A stretch of 64,000 nt of DNA from Aporrectodea caliginosa. Taxonomy: Eukaryota > Annelida > Clitellata > Crassiclitellata > Lumbricidae. The translations under genes and the position numbers were made by a program. The stretch is from positions 4,278,576 to 4,342,575 of the forward strand of contig JACEVL010000130.1 in assembly GCA_020284085.1 (NCBI GenBank), given 5' to 3'. The notes below the pieces were generated by a model that saw only the letters and a program-made list of their open reading frames with translations, searched no databases and was not told where the DNA came from. Each line of letters starts with the position of its first letter. Position 1 is the first letter of the stretch. This document shows positions 31,017 through 42,809 of this stretch, piece after piece.

Positions 31017-34000
31017 GGCTGTACTCTATCGGCATGGCTTGTACTCTATCGGTTTGGCTTGTACTCTATCGGTTTGGCTTGTACTCTATCGGTTTGGCTT
31101 GTACTCTAGACAGGTTTGGCTTGTACTCTATCGGTTTGGCTTGTACTCTATCGGTTTGGCTTGTACTCTCTGTATCGGTTTGGCTTGTACTCTATCGGTC
31201 TGGCTTGTGGCTTGTACTCTATCGGTTTGGCTTGTACTCTATCGGTCTGGCTTGTACTCTATCGGTTTGGCTTGTACTCTATCGGTTTGGCTTGTACTCT
31301 ATCGGTTTGGCTTGTACTCTATCGGTTTGGCTTGTACTCTATCGGTTTGGCTTGTACTCTATCTATCTTGTACTCTATGGCTTGTACTCTCTATCTGGCT
31401 TGTACTCTATCGGTTTGGCTTGTACTCTATCGGACTTGGCTTGTACTCTATCGGTTTGGCTTGTACTCTATCGGTTTGGCTTGTACTCTATCGGTTTGGC
31501 TTGTACTCTATCGGTTTGGCTTGTACTCTATCGGTTTGGCTTGTACTCTATCGGTTTGGCTTGTACTCTATCGGTTTGGCTTGTACTCTATCGGTTTGGC
31601 TTGTACTCTATCGGTTTGGCTTGTACTCTATCGGTTTGGCTTGTACTCTATCGGTTTGGCTTGTACTCTATCGGTTTGGCTTGTACTCTATCGGTTTGGC
31701 TTGTACTCTATCGGTTTGGCTTGTACTCTATCGGCATGGCTTGTACTCTATCGGCATGGCTTGTACTCTATCGGCATGGCTTGTACTCTATCGGCATGGC
31801 TTGTACTCTATCGGCTTGTACTCTATCGGCATGGCTTGTACTCTATCTATGGCTTGTACTCTATCGGCTTGTACTCTATCGGCATGGCTTGTACTCTATC
31901 GGCATGGCTTGTACTCTATCGGCATGGCTTGTACTCTATCGGCATGGCTTGTACTCTATCGGCATGGCTTGTACTCTATCGGCATGGCTTGTACTCTATC
32001 GGTTTGGCTTGTACTCTATCGGTTTGGCTTGTACTCTATCGGTTTGGCTTGTACTCTATCGGTTTGGCTATGTACTCTATCGGTTTGGCTTGTACTCTAT
32101 CGGTTTGGCTTGTACTCTATCGGTTTGGCTTGTACTCTATCGGTTTGGCTTGTACTCTATCGGTTTGGCTTGTACTCTATCGGTTTGGCTTGTACTCTAT
32201 CGGTTTGGCTTGTACTCTATCGGTTTGGCTTGTACTCTATCGGTTTGGCTTGTACTCTATCGGTATGGCTTGTACTCTATCGGTTTGGCTTGTACTCTAT
32301 CGGTTTGGCTTGTACTCTATCGGTTTGGCTTGTACTCTATCGGTTTGGCTTGTACTCTATCGGCATGGCTTGTACTCTATGGCTTGTACTCTATCGGTTT
32401 GGCTTGTACTCTATCGGTTTGGCTTGTACTCTATCGGTTTGGCTTGTACTTTGGCTTGTACTCTATCGGTTTGGCTTGTACTCTATCGGTTTGGCTTGTA
32501 CTCTATCGGTTTGGCTTGTACTCTATCGGTTTGGCTTGTACTCTATCGGCTTGTACTCTATTTGGCTTGTACTCTATCGGTTTGGCTTGTACTCTATCGG
32601 TTTGGCTTGTACTCTATCGGTTTGGCTTGTACTCTATCGGTTTGGCTTGTACTCTATCGGTTTGGCTTGTACTCTATCGGTTTGGCTTGTACTCTATCGG
32701 TTTGGCTTGTACTCTATCGGTTTGGCTTGTACTCTATCGGTTTGGCTTGTACTCTACTCTCGGTTTGGCTTGTACTCTATCGGTTTGGCTTGTACTCTAT
32801 CGGTTTGGCTTGTACTCTATCGGTTTGGCTTGTACTCTATCGGTTTGGCTTGTACTCTATCGGTTTGGCTTGTACTCTATCGGTTTGGCTTGTACTCTAT
32901 CGGTTTGGCTTGTACTCTATCGGTTTGGCTTGTACTCTATCGGTACTCTATCGGTTGGCTTGTACTCTATCGGTTTGGCTTGTACTCTATCGGTTTGGCT
33001 TGTACTCTATCGGTTTGGCTTGTACTCTATCGGTTTGGCTTGTACTCTATCGGTTTGGCTTGTACTCTATCGGTTTGGCTTGTACTCTATCGGTTTGGCT
33101 TGTACTCTGGCTGGCTTGTACTCTATCGGTTTGGCTTGTACTCTATCTATGGCTTGTACTCTATCGGTTTGGCTTGTACTCTATCGGTTTGGCTTGTACT
33201 CTATCGGCATGGCTTGTACTCTATCGGCATGGCTTGTACTCTATCGGTTTGGCTTGTACTCTATCGGTTTGGCTTGTACTCTATCGGTTTGGCTTGTACT
33301 CTATCGGTTTGGCTTGTACTCTATCGGTTTGGCTTGTACTCTATCGGTTTGGCTTGTACTCTATCGGTTTGGCTTGTACTCTATCGGTTTGGCTTGTACT
33401 CTATCGGTTTGGCTTGTACTCTATCGGTTTGGCTTGTACTCTATCGGTTTGGCTTGTACTCTATCGGTTTGGCTTGTACTCTATCGGTTTGGCTTGTACT
33501 CTATCGGTTTGGCTTGTACTCTATCGGTTTGGCTTGTACTCTATCGGTTTGGCTTGTACTCTATCGGTTTGGCTTGTACTCTATCGGTTTGGCTTGTACT
33601 CTATCGGTTTGGCTTGTACTCTATCGGTTTGGCTTGTACTCTATCGGCATGGCTTGTACTCTATCGGTTTGGCTTGTACTCTATCGGTTTGGCTTGTACT
33701 CTATCGGTTTGGCTTGTACTCTATCGGTTGGCTTGTACTCTATCGGTTTGGCTTGTACTCTATCGGTTTGGCTTGTACTCTATCGGTTTGGCTTGCTTGT
33801 ACTCTATCGGTTTGGCTTGTACTCTATCGGTTTGGCTTGTACTCTATCGGTTTGGCTTGTACTCTATCGGTTTGGCTTGTACTCTATCGGTTTGGCTTGT
33901 ACTCTATCGGTTTGGCTTGTACTCTATTTGGCTTGTACTCTTTGGCTTGTACTCTATCGGTTTGGCTTGTACTCTATCGGTTTGGCTTGTACTCTATCGG

Positions 34001-37000
34001 TTTGGCTTGTACTCTATCGGTTTGGCTTGTACTCTATCGGTTTGGCTTGTACTCTATCGGTTTGGCTTGTACTATATCGGTTTGGCTTGTACTCTATCGG
34101 TTTGGCTTGTACTCTATCGGCATGGCTTGTACTCTATCGGTTTGGCTTGTACTCTATCGGTTTGGCTTGTACTCTATCGGTTTGGCTTGTACTCTATGGC
34201 TTGTACTCTATCATGGCTTGTACTCTATCGGTTTGGCTTGTACTCTATCGGTTTGGCTTGTACTCTATCGGTTTGGCTTGTACTCTATGTACTACTCTAT
34301 CGGTTTGGCTTGTACTCTATCGGTTTGGCTTGTACTCTATCGGTTTGGCTTGTACTCTATATACTGTATCGGTACTGGCTTGTACTCTATCGGTTTGGCT
34401 TGTACTCTATCGGCTTGTGGCTTGTACTCTATCGGTTTGGCTTGTGGCTGGCTTGTACTCTATCGGTTTGGCTTGTACTCTATCGGTTTGGCTTGTACTC
34501 TATCGGCATGGCTTGTACTCTATCGGTTTGGCTTGTACTCTATGGCTTGTACTCTATCGGTTTGGCTTGTACTCTATCGGGCTTGTACTCTATCGGTTTG
34601 GCTTGTACTCTATCGGCTGGCTTGTACTCTATCGGCATGGCTTGTACTCTATCGGCATGGCTTGTACTCTATCGGCATGGCTTGTACTCTATCGGTTTGG
34701 CTTGTACTCTATGGCTTGTACTCTATCGGCTGGCTTGTACTCTATCGGTTTGGCTTGTACTCTATCGGCATGGCTTGTACTCTATCGGCATGGCTTGTAC
34801 TCTATCGGTTTGGCTTGTACTCTATCGGCTGGCTTGTACTCTATCGGTTTGGCTTGTACTCTATCGGTTTGGCTTGTACTCTATCGGTTTGGCTTGTACT
34901 CTATCGGTTTGGCTTGTACTCTATCGGTTTGGCTTGTACTCTATCGGTTTGGCTTGTACTCTATTTGGCTTGTACTCTATCGGTTGGCTTGTACTCTATC
35001 GGTTGGCTTGTACTCTATCGGTTTGGCTTGTACTCTTGTACTCTATCGGTTTGGCTATTGTACTCTATCGGTTTGGCTTGTACTCTATCGGCTTGTACTG
35101 GCTTGTACTCTATCGGTTTGGCTTGTACTCTATCGGTTTGGCTTGTACTGGCTTGTACTCTATCGGTTTGGCTTGTACTCTATCGGTTTGGCTTGTACTC
35201 TATCATGGCTTGTACTCTATTGGCTTGTACTCTATATGGCTTGTACTCTATCGGTTTGGCTTGTACTCTATCGGTGGCTTGTACTCTATCGGTTTGGCTT
35301 GTACTCTATCGGTTTGGCTTGTACTCTATCGGTTTGGCTTGTACTCTATCGGTTTGGCTTGTACTCTATCGGTTTGGCTTGTACTCTTTGGCTTGTACTC
35401 TATCGGTTTGGCTTGTACTCTATCGGTTTGGCTTGTACTCTATCGGTTGGCTTGTACTCTATCGGTTTGGCTTGTACTCTATCGGTTTGGCTTGTACTCT
35501 ATCGGTTTGGCTTGTACTCTATCGGTTTGGCTTGTACTCTATCTATCGGTTTGGTCTATGGCTTGTACTCTATCGGTTTGGCTTGTACTCTATCGGTTTG
35601 GCTTGTACTCTATCGGTTTGGCTTGTACTCTATCGGTTTGGCTTGTACTCTATCGGTACTCTATGGCTTGTACTCTATCGGTTTGGCTTGTACTCTATCG
35701 GTTTGGCTTGTACTCTATCGGTTTGGCTTGTACTCTATCGGCATGGCTTGTACTCTATCGGTACTCTATCGGGCTTGTACTCTATCGGTTTGGCTTGTAC
35801 TCTATCGGTTTGGCTTACTCTACTGGCTATCGGTTTGGCTTGTACTCTATCGGTTTGGCTTGTACTCTATCGGTTTGGCTTGTACTCTATCGGTACTCTA
35901 TCGGCATGGCTTGTACTCTATCGGTTTGGCTTGTACTCTATCATGGCTTGTACTCTATCGGTTGGCTTGTACTCTATACTCTATCGGTTTGGCTTGTACT
36001 CTATCGGTTTGGCTTGTACTCTATCGGGCTTGTACTTTGGCTTGTACTCTATCGGTTTGGCTTGTACTCTATCGGTTTGGCTTGTACTCTATCGGCATGG
36101 CTTGTACTCTATCGGTTTGGCTTGTACTCTATCGGTTTGGCTTGTACTCTATCGGTTTGGCTTGTACTCTATCGGTTTGGCTTGTACTCTATCGGTCTGG
36201 CTTGTACTCTATCGGTTTGGCTTGTACTCTATCGGCATGGCTTGTACTCTATCGGCATGGCTTGTACTCTATCGGCTATGGCTTGTACTCTATCGGCATG
36301 GCTTGTACTCTATCGGTTTGGCTTGTACTCTATCGGTTTGGCTTGTACTCTATCGGCATGGCTTGTACTCTATCGGCATGGCTTGTACTCTATCGGCATG
36401 GCTTGTACTCTATCGGCATGGCTTGTACTCTATCGGCATGGCTTGTACTCTATCGGCATGGCTTGTACTCTATCGGCATGGCTTGTACTCTATCGGCATG
36501 GCTTGTACTCTATCGGTTTGGCTTGTACTCTATCGGTTTGGCTTGTACTCTATCGGCATGGCTTGGCTTGTACTCTATCGGTTTGGTACTCTATCGGTTT
36601 GGCTTGTATCGGTTTGGCTTGTACTCTATCGGTTTGGCTTGTACTCTATCGGTTTGGCTTGTACTCTATCGGTTTGGCTTGTACTCTATCGGCATGGCTT
36701 GTACTCTATCGGTTTGGCTTGTACTCTATCGGTTTGGCTTGTACTCTATCGGTTTGGCTTGTACTCTATCGGTTTTGTACTCTATCGGTTTGGCTTGTAC
36801 TCTATCGGTTTGGCTTGTACTCTATCGGCAATGGCTTGTACTCTATCGGTTTGGCTTACTCTATCGGTTTGGCTTGTACTCTATCGGTATGGCTTGTACT
36901 CTATCGGTTTGGCTTGTACTCTATCGGTTTGGCTTGTACTCTATCGGTTTGGCTTGTACTCTATCTGGCTTATCGGTTTGGCTTGTACTCTATCGGTTTG

Positions 37001-37385
37001 GCTTGTACTCTATCGGTTTGGCTTGTACTCTATCGGTTTGGCTTGTACTCTCTATGGCTTGTATTGGCTTGTACTCTATCGGCATGGCTTGTACTCTATC
37101 GGTTTGGCTTGTGTACTGGCTTGTATCGGTTTGGCTTGTACTCTATCGGTTTGGCTTGTACTCTATCGGCATGGCTTGTACTCTATCGGCATGGCTTGTA
37201 CTCTATCGGCATGGCTTGTACTCTATCGGCATGGCTTGTACTCTATCGGCATGGCTTGTACTCTATCGGCATGGCTTGTACTCTATCGGCATGGCTTGTA
37301 CTCTATCGGCATGGCTTGTACTCTATCGGCAGGGCTTGTACTCTATCGGCATGGCTTGTACTCTATCGGCATGGCTTGTACTCTA
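31017..37385. repeat. 20-bp satellite, about 318 units
   Basis: The unit is 20 bp, GGTTTGGCTTGTACTCTATC, with a main variant GGCATGG at the start. C-type (GGCATGG) units cluster at about 31730-31990, 36230-36560 and 37150-37380; T-type units dominate elsewhere. Long stretches (about 31440-31730, 33240-33720) are uniform, whereas about 31090-31440 and 33720-37100 are full of short deletions that shift phase. Because 20 is not a multiple of 3 and the unit has no stop in any plus frame, all three frames stay open for over 2000 codons and give one cyclic peptide. That is a consequence of the unit, not coding evidence. The right edge enters a TGTCGTTAAAC module. Confidence 0.98.
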
Positions 37386-38744
37386 ATGTCGTTAAACTCA
37401 CAATACTGCAAGTGATGCTACGATCGACTAAGACACCGTTAATTATTGTTCAAACGACGCTATATATAAATGGCATTTTCACCAAATCGTTACCTTATGT
37501 TTACTTACGAATTGCAGTCCATTGATTCATGTTCCAATATGTTAACATCAGAAATAAGGTTGGCGTTAATGGCCCTGACAGCCACAAGATGTCGTATAAC
37601 ACTGGATACTACCAGAGCCATTAATATCGGTATTTATAAATGGGCCTGACACCTATTCATTGTGGCTGCCATGGCCCTTCACATTGACCGCTTCTGATGC
37701 AAAGCAATCGGCGTTAAGAGATTCTATCAGGTTTAACTACATATATTTAGACTTTAAAATGCTGTTTAGCTTCGACAGATAAATTCCATTGTACAGTTTT
37801 AGATACATCGATCATTAAACATTTTCAATGAGCAAACTGTGCCATGAAGTCCCTATTGAAGGAAGCTGTGAAGCATGTATAATTATATTCAAAGATGTAT
37901 AAGCGAATCATCCATTAGAGCAGGTTAGTTGCCGTTTAACGACGCTGTGTCATACAAAAAGATGAGTGGCGTCGCCCTCCTTCTTTATCATGGCTTGGGA
38001 CTGGCATCACCAGTGACTGGCCAAAGTCCGTTGACTTTGACCTTACCATATATATATTGGCTAGATGCTGTAGAGGCAGGTGTTAGCGATGGTTAGTTAA
38101 CCGCCTCTGATTATTTTGTGTGCAAATCGGATGCGCCATATATAAATAATAGATATAATATCAATAGTTAAACAACATCAAGTGGCATCAGAGTCCGTTA
38201 ACGTCTATAGAAAACTGTCTTTTACAGTTTTATTGTGTTCGTACTCAGTATCAGCGATAAAACGTAAATTTCAAACATATAGCGTCGCTCGAGACTATTT
38301 AAAGGTGTCTAATCCAGTGATTTCCAAACTTTCAGAAGCCGCAACCATTACGTTGCTATTCAACATAATAATAACAATAATAATTATTTTGGTACTGTTT
38401 ATAGAAAGTGTACTTCCGCTGATGTTGTATGTTCAAAATATGTTAAATTTAACCAACTCCGTGTTTAAGTATTTAAATATATTCGACCTAACTCCAACCA
38501 ACTGCGCATTTGAGTATATTCCATCTAAATCTAACCAAATTTTTTATGTCTAAAACGGCGCATTTGGATACGTGATAATAATGTTTTCCCAGGTCTGGGA
38601 TTAAGAAAAACGACGATAAGTATCGACGAAAGATATCGACAACAGTTAGAAGCTCTGCATTTATTAAGAAATCGACGACTGAAATCTTTATATAACGATG
38701 ACAGAACGTCGATTAAGTCACTGTTTGTACACTTTTTACGCTAA
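37386..38744. repeat. Module mosaic, long composite copy
   Basis: TGTCGTTAAAC at 37387, module A at 37430, 'ccctgacagccacaagatg' at about 37574, inverted 'ttcattgtggctgccatgg' at about 37655, the composite block to reversed module C at 37921-38010, and reversed module A at 38297. The inverted TGTCGTT/AACGACA pair around 37590-37680 makes this a head-to-head structure. A 123-codon frame (38182-38553) crosses module boundaries and is not a gene. Confidence 0.6.
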
Positions 38745-38822
38745 AAACGTTCACTTAGTAGCGGTTCACTTAGTAGCTTCTCGAAGAGGCGCTATATAAA
38801 TTTTCTGAATGAATGAATGAAT
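38745..38822 (+). mobile_element. LINE 3' tail with GAAT repeat
   Basis: gcttctcgaagaggcgctatataaattttctgaatgaatg: the 3' end of the CR1/L2-like LINE, with no coding part left. Confidence 0.65.
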
Positions 38823-39144
38823 TATACACCTCAGTGTTGCTAATAATGTTGTCATCAGCACAGGCAGTCTATAAATGTACTTCCACAAACACTCTTATGA
38901 TGTTGTCGTAATAGACACCTTTTTATACATAATTATTTGTCTATAAATATCGACGGCACGACGCTACATGTAACTTTTGTGTACGCCAGAATGTTTCTTA
39001 CTTCATAGGAACGGTGAGAAGTGTTAAAAACAAATTTCTGACGACGTCAACGGCCTTTGTTGCCAGAAGATGTCGTTAAACGCGGTATCCATACATGTGA
39101 CAGTGCGAGTCCCTAACGTGGAGATATAGGAGGGCTGCCTTTGA
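38823..39144. repeat. Module mosaic with GACGTC hairpin
   Basis: Module A at about 38915 (tagacacctttttatac) and a clean hairpin at about 39043-39075: GACGTC, loop aacggcctttgttgccagaa (20 nt), GATGTC, then GTTAAAC. Confidence 0.65.
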
Positions 39145-39412
39145 TGAGGTACAGTCCTGGATGGCATCCAATAAACTGCTCCTTAACCCATCAAAGTCTG
39201 AATTTCTGCTACTGGGCACTCCACAGCAACTTAAAAAATTTGATCGGCTTAAGTCATTGAAACTGGGTGACTCAACTGTTCACTTGGCCGATGCTGCACG
39301 TAACTTAGGTGTTGTTTTTAATTCTACCATGTCTCTCAGTGGCCTCGAAAACAGTATTTGTAAGTCATCCTATATGTTCATTCGTGACATACGCAGCATT
39401 AGGCGTTACGTG
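39145..39412 (+). pseudogene. LINE reverse transcriptase internal fragment
   Basis: The frame from 39161 reads WMASNKLLLNPSKSEFLLLG, then LKLGDSTVHLADAARNLGVV, FNSTMSLSGLENSICKSSY and FIRDIRSIRRYV. This is the stretch just after YADD in CR1/L2 enzymes. Both sides are module sequence, with no 3' tail, so it is an internal relic rather than a normal 5'-truncated insertion. Confidence 0.8.
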
Positions 39413-40021
39413 CCAATGTCTGCAAACGAAAATTTCAGGCATATAGGTTCAATAGAAAGCTATTTGAAGGTGTCTAATCCAGCGCATCTCGAACGTTCCT
39501 CACCTGCCTTACCACGGACCGATGCTTTTCAAAATCAGCTCACACTACATGTATGTTATATTAAAATTTAGATTTCAAATAATTAATTTCAACTGTTTAT
39601 TACAAATAAGTCTATAGTTTTGCTACTGTTACATGTTTCAAACTGTTTATTATGCTATAATTCTTTATGTTTTACACTGTAAACAGTTTAATAATTTATT
39701 TAACAACCATGAAGATTGTGATTCCCGTTACCATTCCGTGGCCCGGTGACTAATCAAACGCCGACCAGCACAGGACTAAGGACCACAGTTTCACTTGCAT
39801 AAGTCTAATCTAATCGGAATATTATTAGTAGCATCAAGTGTTTAACGACGTCTTATGGATCTCAGGGCCGTTGACGTCGATCTTAAATGCATCTATTAAG
39901 CGACCAACGTTTGAACAAAAATGTCGAGTATGTAAGGTGGGCTGAAATCTATATAAAGGTGTCCAAGCAGATCTAACATTACCAATAGTATCCAATGTTC
40001 ATCGACATATTGTGGATGCCG
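39413..40021. repeat. Module mosaic
   Basis: Reversed module A at 39465 (tttgaaggtgtctaatcc) and 39950, 'caaaatcagctcacactac' (a relative of ttcaacatcagtttac), the 'gtgactaatcaaacgccgacc' block also at 49750 and 58805, and a reversed gtcgtt hairpin at about 39838-39885 (acgacgtcttatgg...gacgtcga). Confidence 0.6.
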
Positions 40022-40180
40022 GTGTTACGATATAAAGTCTCCCCCGAAACAGAGTCTTCCCCGGGCTGAAACAGAGTCTCCCCCGGAGACTCTGTATCGG
40101 TACGAAGTCTCCCCCATTGAAATAGAATCTCCTTCATCTACGATACAAAGTCTTTCCCTTACTAAAATCGCCCCCTGTAT
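40022..40180. repeat. Irregular tandem repeat of AGTCTCCCCC words
   Basis: Seven or so units of (g)a(a/g)a(c/t)a(g/a)agtctccccc and relatives occur over 160 bp, one in inverse orientation (ggagactctgtatcgg). The 108-codon minus frame through it is low-complexity. Function unknown. Confidence 0.65.
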
Positions 40181-40369
40181 CTTCGGTGGCCTTCCTATAT
40201 CGATTGAATAGGATTTAATTCGTACATTTTTCTTGAGTAAATGACTTTCAAGTATATTAGTGTATTTGGACAATAAATAAATACGAAATGAAATAATAAA
40301 ATTATGAAATAAATGTTTTGTAGTAGCAAATGCGTAATGTGAAATCGCCACTAGACCTCGGGGCGCTTA

Positions 40370-40535
40370 GATGTCATTAAAACGCAGTGCAGTGATTACA
40401 CACATTATTATATAATTAAGAAAATGAGAAAATAATTAAGAAAAATAATTAAAAATAATTAAAAATTATTAAGAAAATAATTGAATAAAGAAAAGTATTA
40501 GATAATTAAGAAAATTAATGAAAATCAATTATTTT
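40370..40535. repeat. AATTAAGAAAAT-rich low-complexity tract
   Basis: Near-tandem aattaagaaaa and aattaaaaat words over about 150 bp. Nothing else seen. Confidence 0.7.
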
Positions 40536-42050
40536 CTGAGGTCATCTTTATGCCCATCTGTAAATACACTGAAACCCCCATTACGCACTTCTTTTGCTCC
40601 TCGGTCATCAATAGGACGGGACTGGCTGCTGATTTTACGTTCAATAGCTTCTTTAGTAATTGTTTTGTTTACCTTGTCTGTAATTGGATAACAATATGGG
40701 TTTATCTGTGGTAATGACATCCTCTTGTCTTAGCACATTTGCACTTGATATTTCAATCATTTTCATTTCATTTACAACCTGAAAATACACATCTTCTTGA
40801 CTTGTAACAGATTCATCAGCATATTTTTCATCAACATATATATATCAACGACACATTTCTCCGAAAAATTAGCATAGATTTCTAAACAACAACAACAAAC
40901 GATTGAACGCTGTGACTTACTAAAAAATTTACAGAACATACAGAACCGCTCTTCTGCTTATTCTTATAGCGCGATAATAACACTTAAAAGAGGTGTGTAA
41001 TTATCTTCAACAGTTCTCAACGTTCGTATGGCGTAATACAGAAAGATATTTAACTTCCTTACTTTCCATACTCTGGAAGTCCGAAGCCTAGATTTAGAAG
41101 GAGGCCGAAGAAAAGGGCAACAGTATCCACTATCCATAAGATGTCGTTAAAACAGAAAACTGTTACTGTAGTCTGGCAATGTCCGAAGCCTGGATGAAGG
41201 AGGAGGGCGATGTGAATCATGTTTGTTTTTGAGAGCATCGTTAAACAGCAAATAACCAACTGTGCTCCTGTTTTATACCCGGATGGCATGGACCCACAGT
41301 TCCGCAAGGAATATGCAAAACTATCGTCAGAGCATCGAAGGAAAAATTCCAACAATAACAAACAGGGCTGTAGATGAAATTCAGTAGGAATAGCAAAATG
41401 TCGTCAATGTCTATTGATGTAATATTCCAACGTTTAAACTTTTGAACAAGAATTATTATCAATCGCTACTTGTTTAAGAAAATGCCAAGCTTTAGATATT
41501 AAAGTGAGATCTTCATGAATTGATTTAGTTGACATGAGCGGCCCTGCCAGTCGTAAGGTGTCATTTAATTCACAATATTGCGAATTATTTTACGATCTTC
41601 TTAAACACCTTTTAATGGCTTTTAACCGACTTTATATATTTAACATATTACCTCAATTGTTGTCAAGTCGTCAACGGCCTTTGATGTCATATGACGACGT
41701 TAAACCTTGTTCTAAATAAAAAAATTGTTGTCAAGTTTCCAGAAGATGTTGTTAAGCACAATAACCACTACTCTAGACTGACTGTGCTAAATCAGTTCAT
41801 TACATCTACTACTAATAATATTGTTTATGCCACCTGTAACTTCATCTTAGCGTGACTGTTGAAGTTTGACTATACTTAAGCTGGCTTCCAATTAGCGTTG
41901 ATAATTTTACTGCATCTTTTACACGTCACTCTTAAATTTGCTCCACTTTCCTAAACCGCTTTTATCTCAACACCATTAAGAAAACGTTTCAGCAAATTCA
42001 TTTTATCATTATTCGCCTATACAGTCATTGTGAGAAGAATATAAAGAAAA
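40536..42050. repeat. Module mosaic with module B hairpin
   Basis: The 'gaggtcatctttatgccc' block (also 3970 and 42790), a forward C module at 41190-41260, module A at 41608, and a perfect module B hairpin at 41667-41698 (GTCGTC, 20-nt loop, GACGAC, then GTTAAAC). Small open frames at 40529-40720 and 41059-41462 are not supported. Confidence 0.55.
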
Positions 42051-42059
42051 GTTGATCTA

Positions 42060-42236
42060 ATCGAACAGCTAATCGTTTTACGATTAAAATTAGTTAGCTA
42101 AACAAAATTGCTAATCAATTAGAATTAGAATTACCATCAGGCGAAAGCTAATTGATTGGAATTAGAATTAGCTCTTTGTATAATCGATTAACTAATTGAT
42201 TATAATCTAATCTAATCTAATTAGTTACCCAGCTCT
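42060..42236. mobile_element. AT-rich MITE-like stretch (TAATTGATTA words)
   Basis: Repeated taatcgatta, ctaattgattgg and taatctaatc words end in agttacccagctctg, an end type known from hAT-related MITEs. The matching left end is not found, so limits and class are tentative. Confidence 0.35.
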
Positions 42237-42553
42237 GTCGTATACACTGTAGTTAAACAATGAATATTTGTGTTGATATTGTTAGGCTCTGCTTAGAAAC
42301 CTTTTAATGATGTCTTACGGTCGATATAAGTATCGCTTTCTTTGCAATGTATAAGTACTGCATATTCTGCTATATATCGTTTTCTTTGTATTGTATACAT
42401 AACTTCATCACTACCCTACCTGTGGTGATGCCTGCTTAAAGCCTCGAGAAAGTAGGAGGGCTCCTCTAACAAACGACACATATTCGTTTATCAGCAACTA
42501 ACCAATCCATTCCATACGTTCCTGAATTGTCGTAAGACGACGTTACACTTTAA
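42237..42553. repeat. Module mosaic
   Basis: Module A relic at 42300, a C-type 'gtaggagggctcctc' near 42455, and at about 42528-42550 a module B whose loop is lost: GTCGTAAGACGACGTTACAC keeps both stem sides. Confidence 0.55.
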
Positions 42554-42670
<117 letters not shown>

Positions 42671-42809
42671 TTAGAGGTGTCCGAAGAGATCACAACATCA
42701 TTAGGTAATGTTAGGTTAGTTACTGTTTAACGACTACTACTGTTGCTAATAGCTTCTTGCTTTAGAACATGTCTAAAGTATATTAGAAGGTCATCTTTAT
42801 ATCCATCTA

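Noticed and set aside
31017..37385. CRISPR-like array
   Set aside because: Units are contiguous, with no unique spacers, and the context is eukaryotic.
30868..37525. Three overlapping forward frames of 2172, 2163 and 2099 codons
   Set aside because: They arise because the 20-bp unit has no stop in any forward frame and 20 is not a multiple of 3. Frame-shifting unit deletions do not matter to any of them, so there is no sign of selection for one frame.
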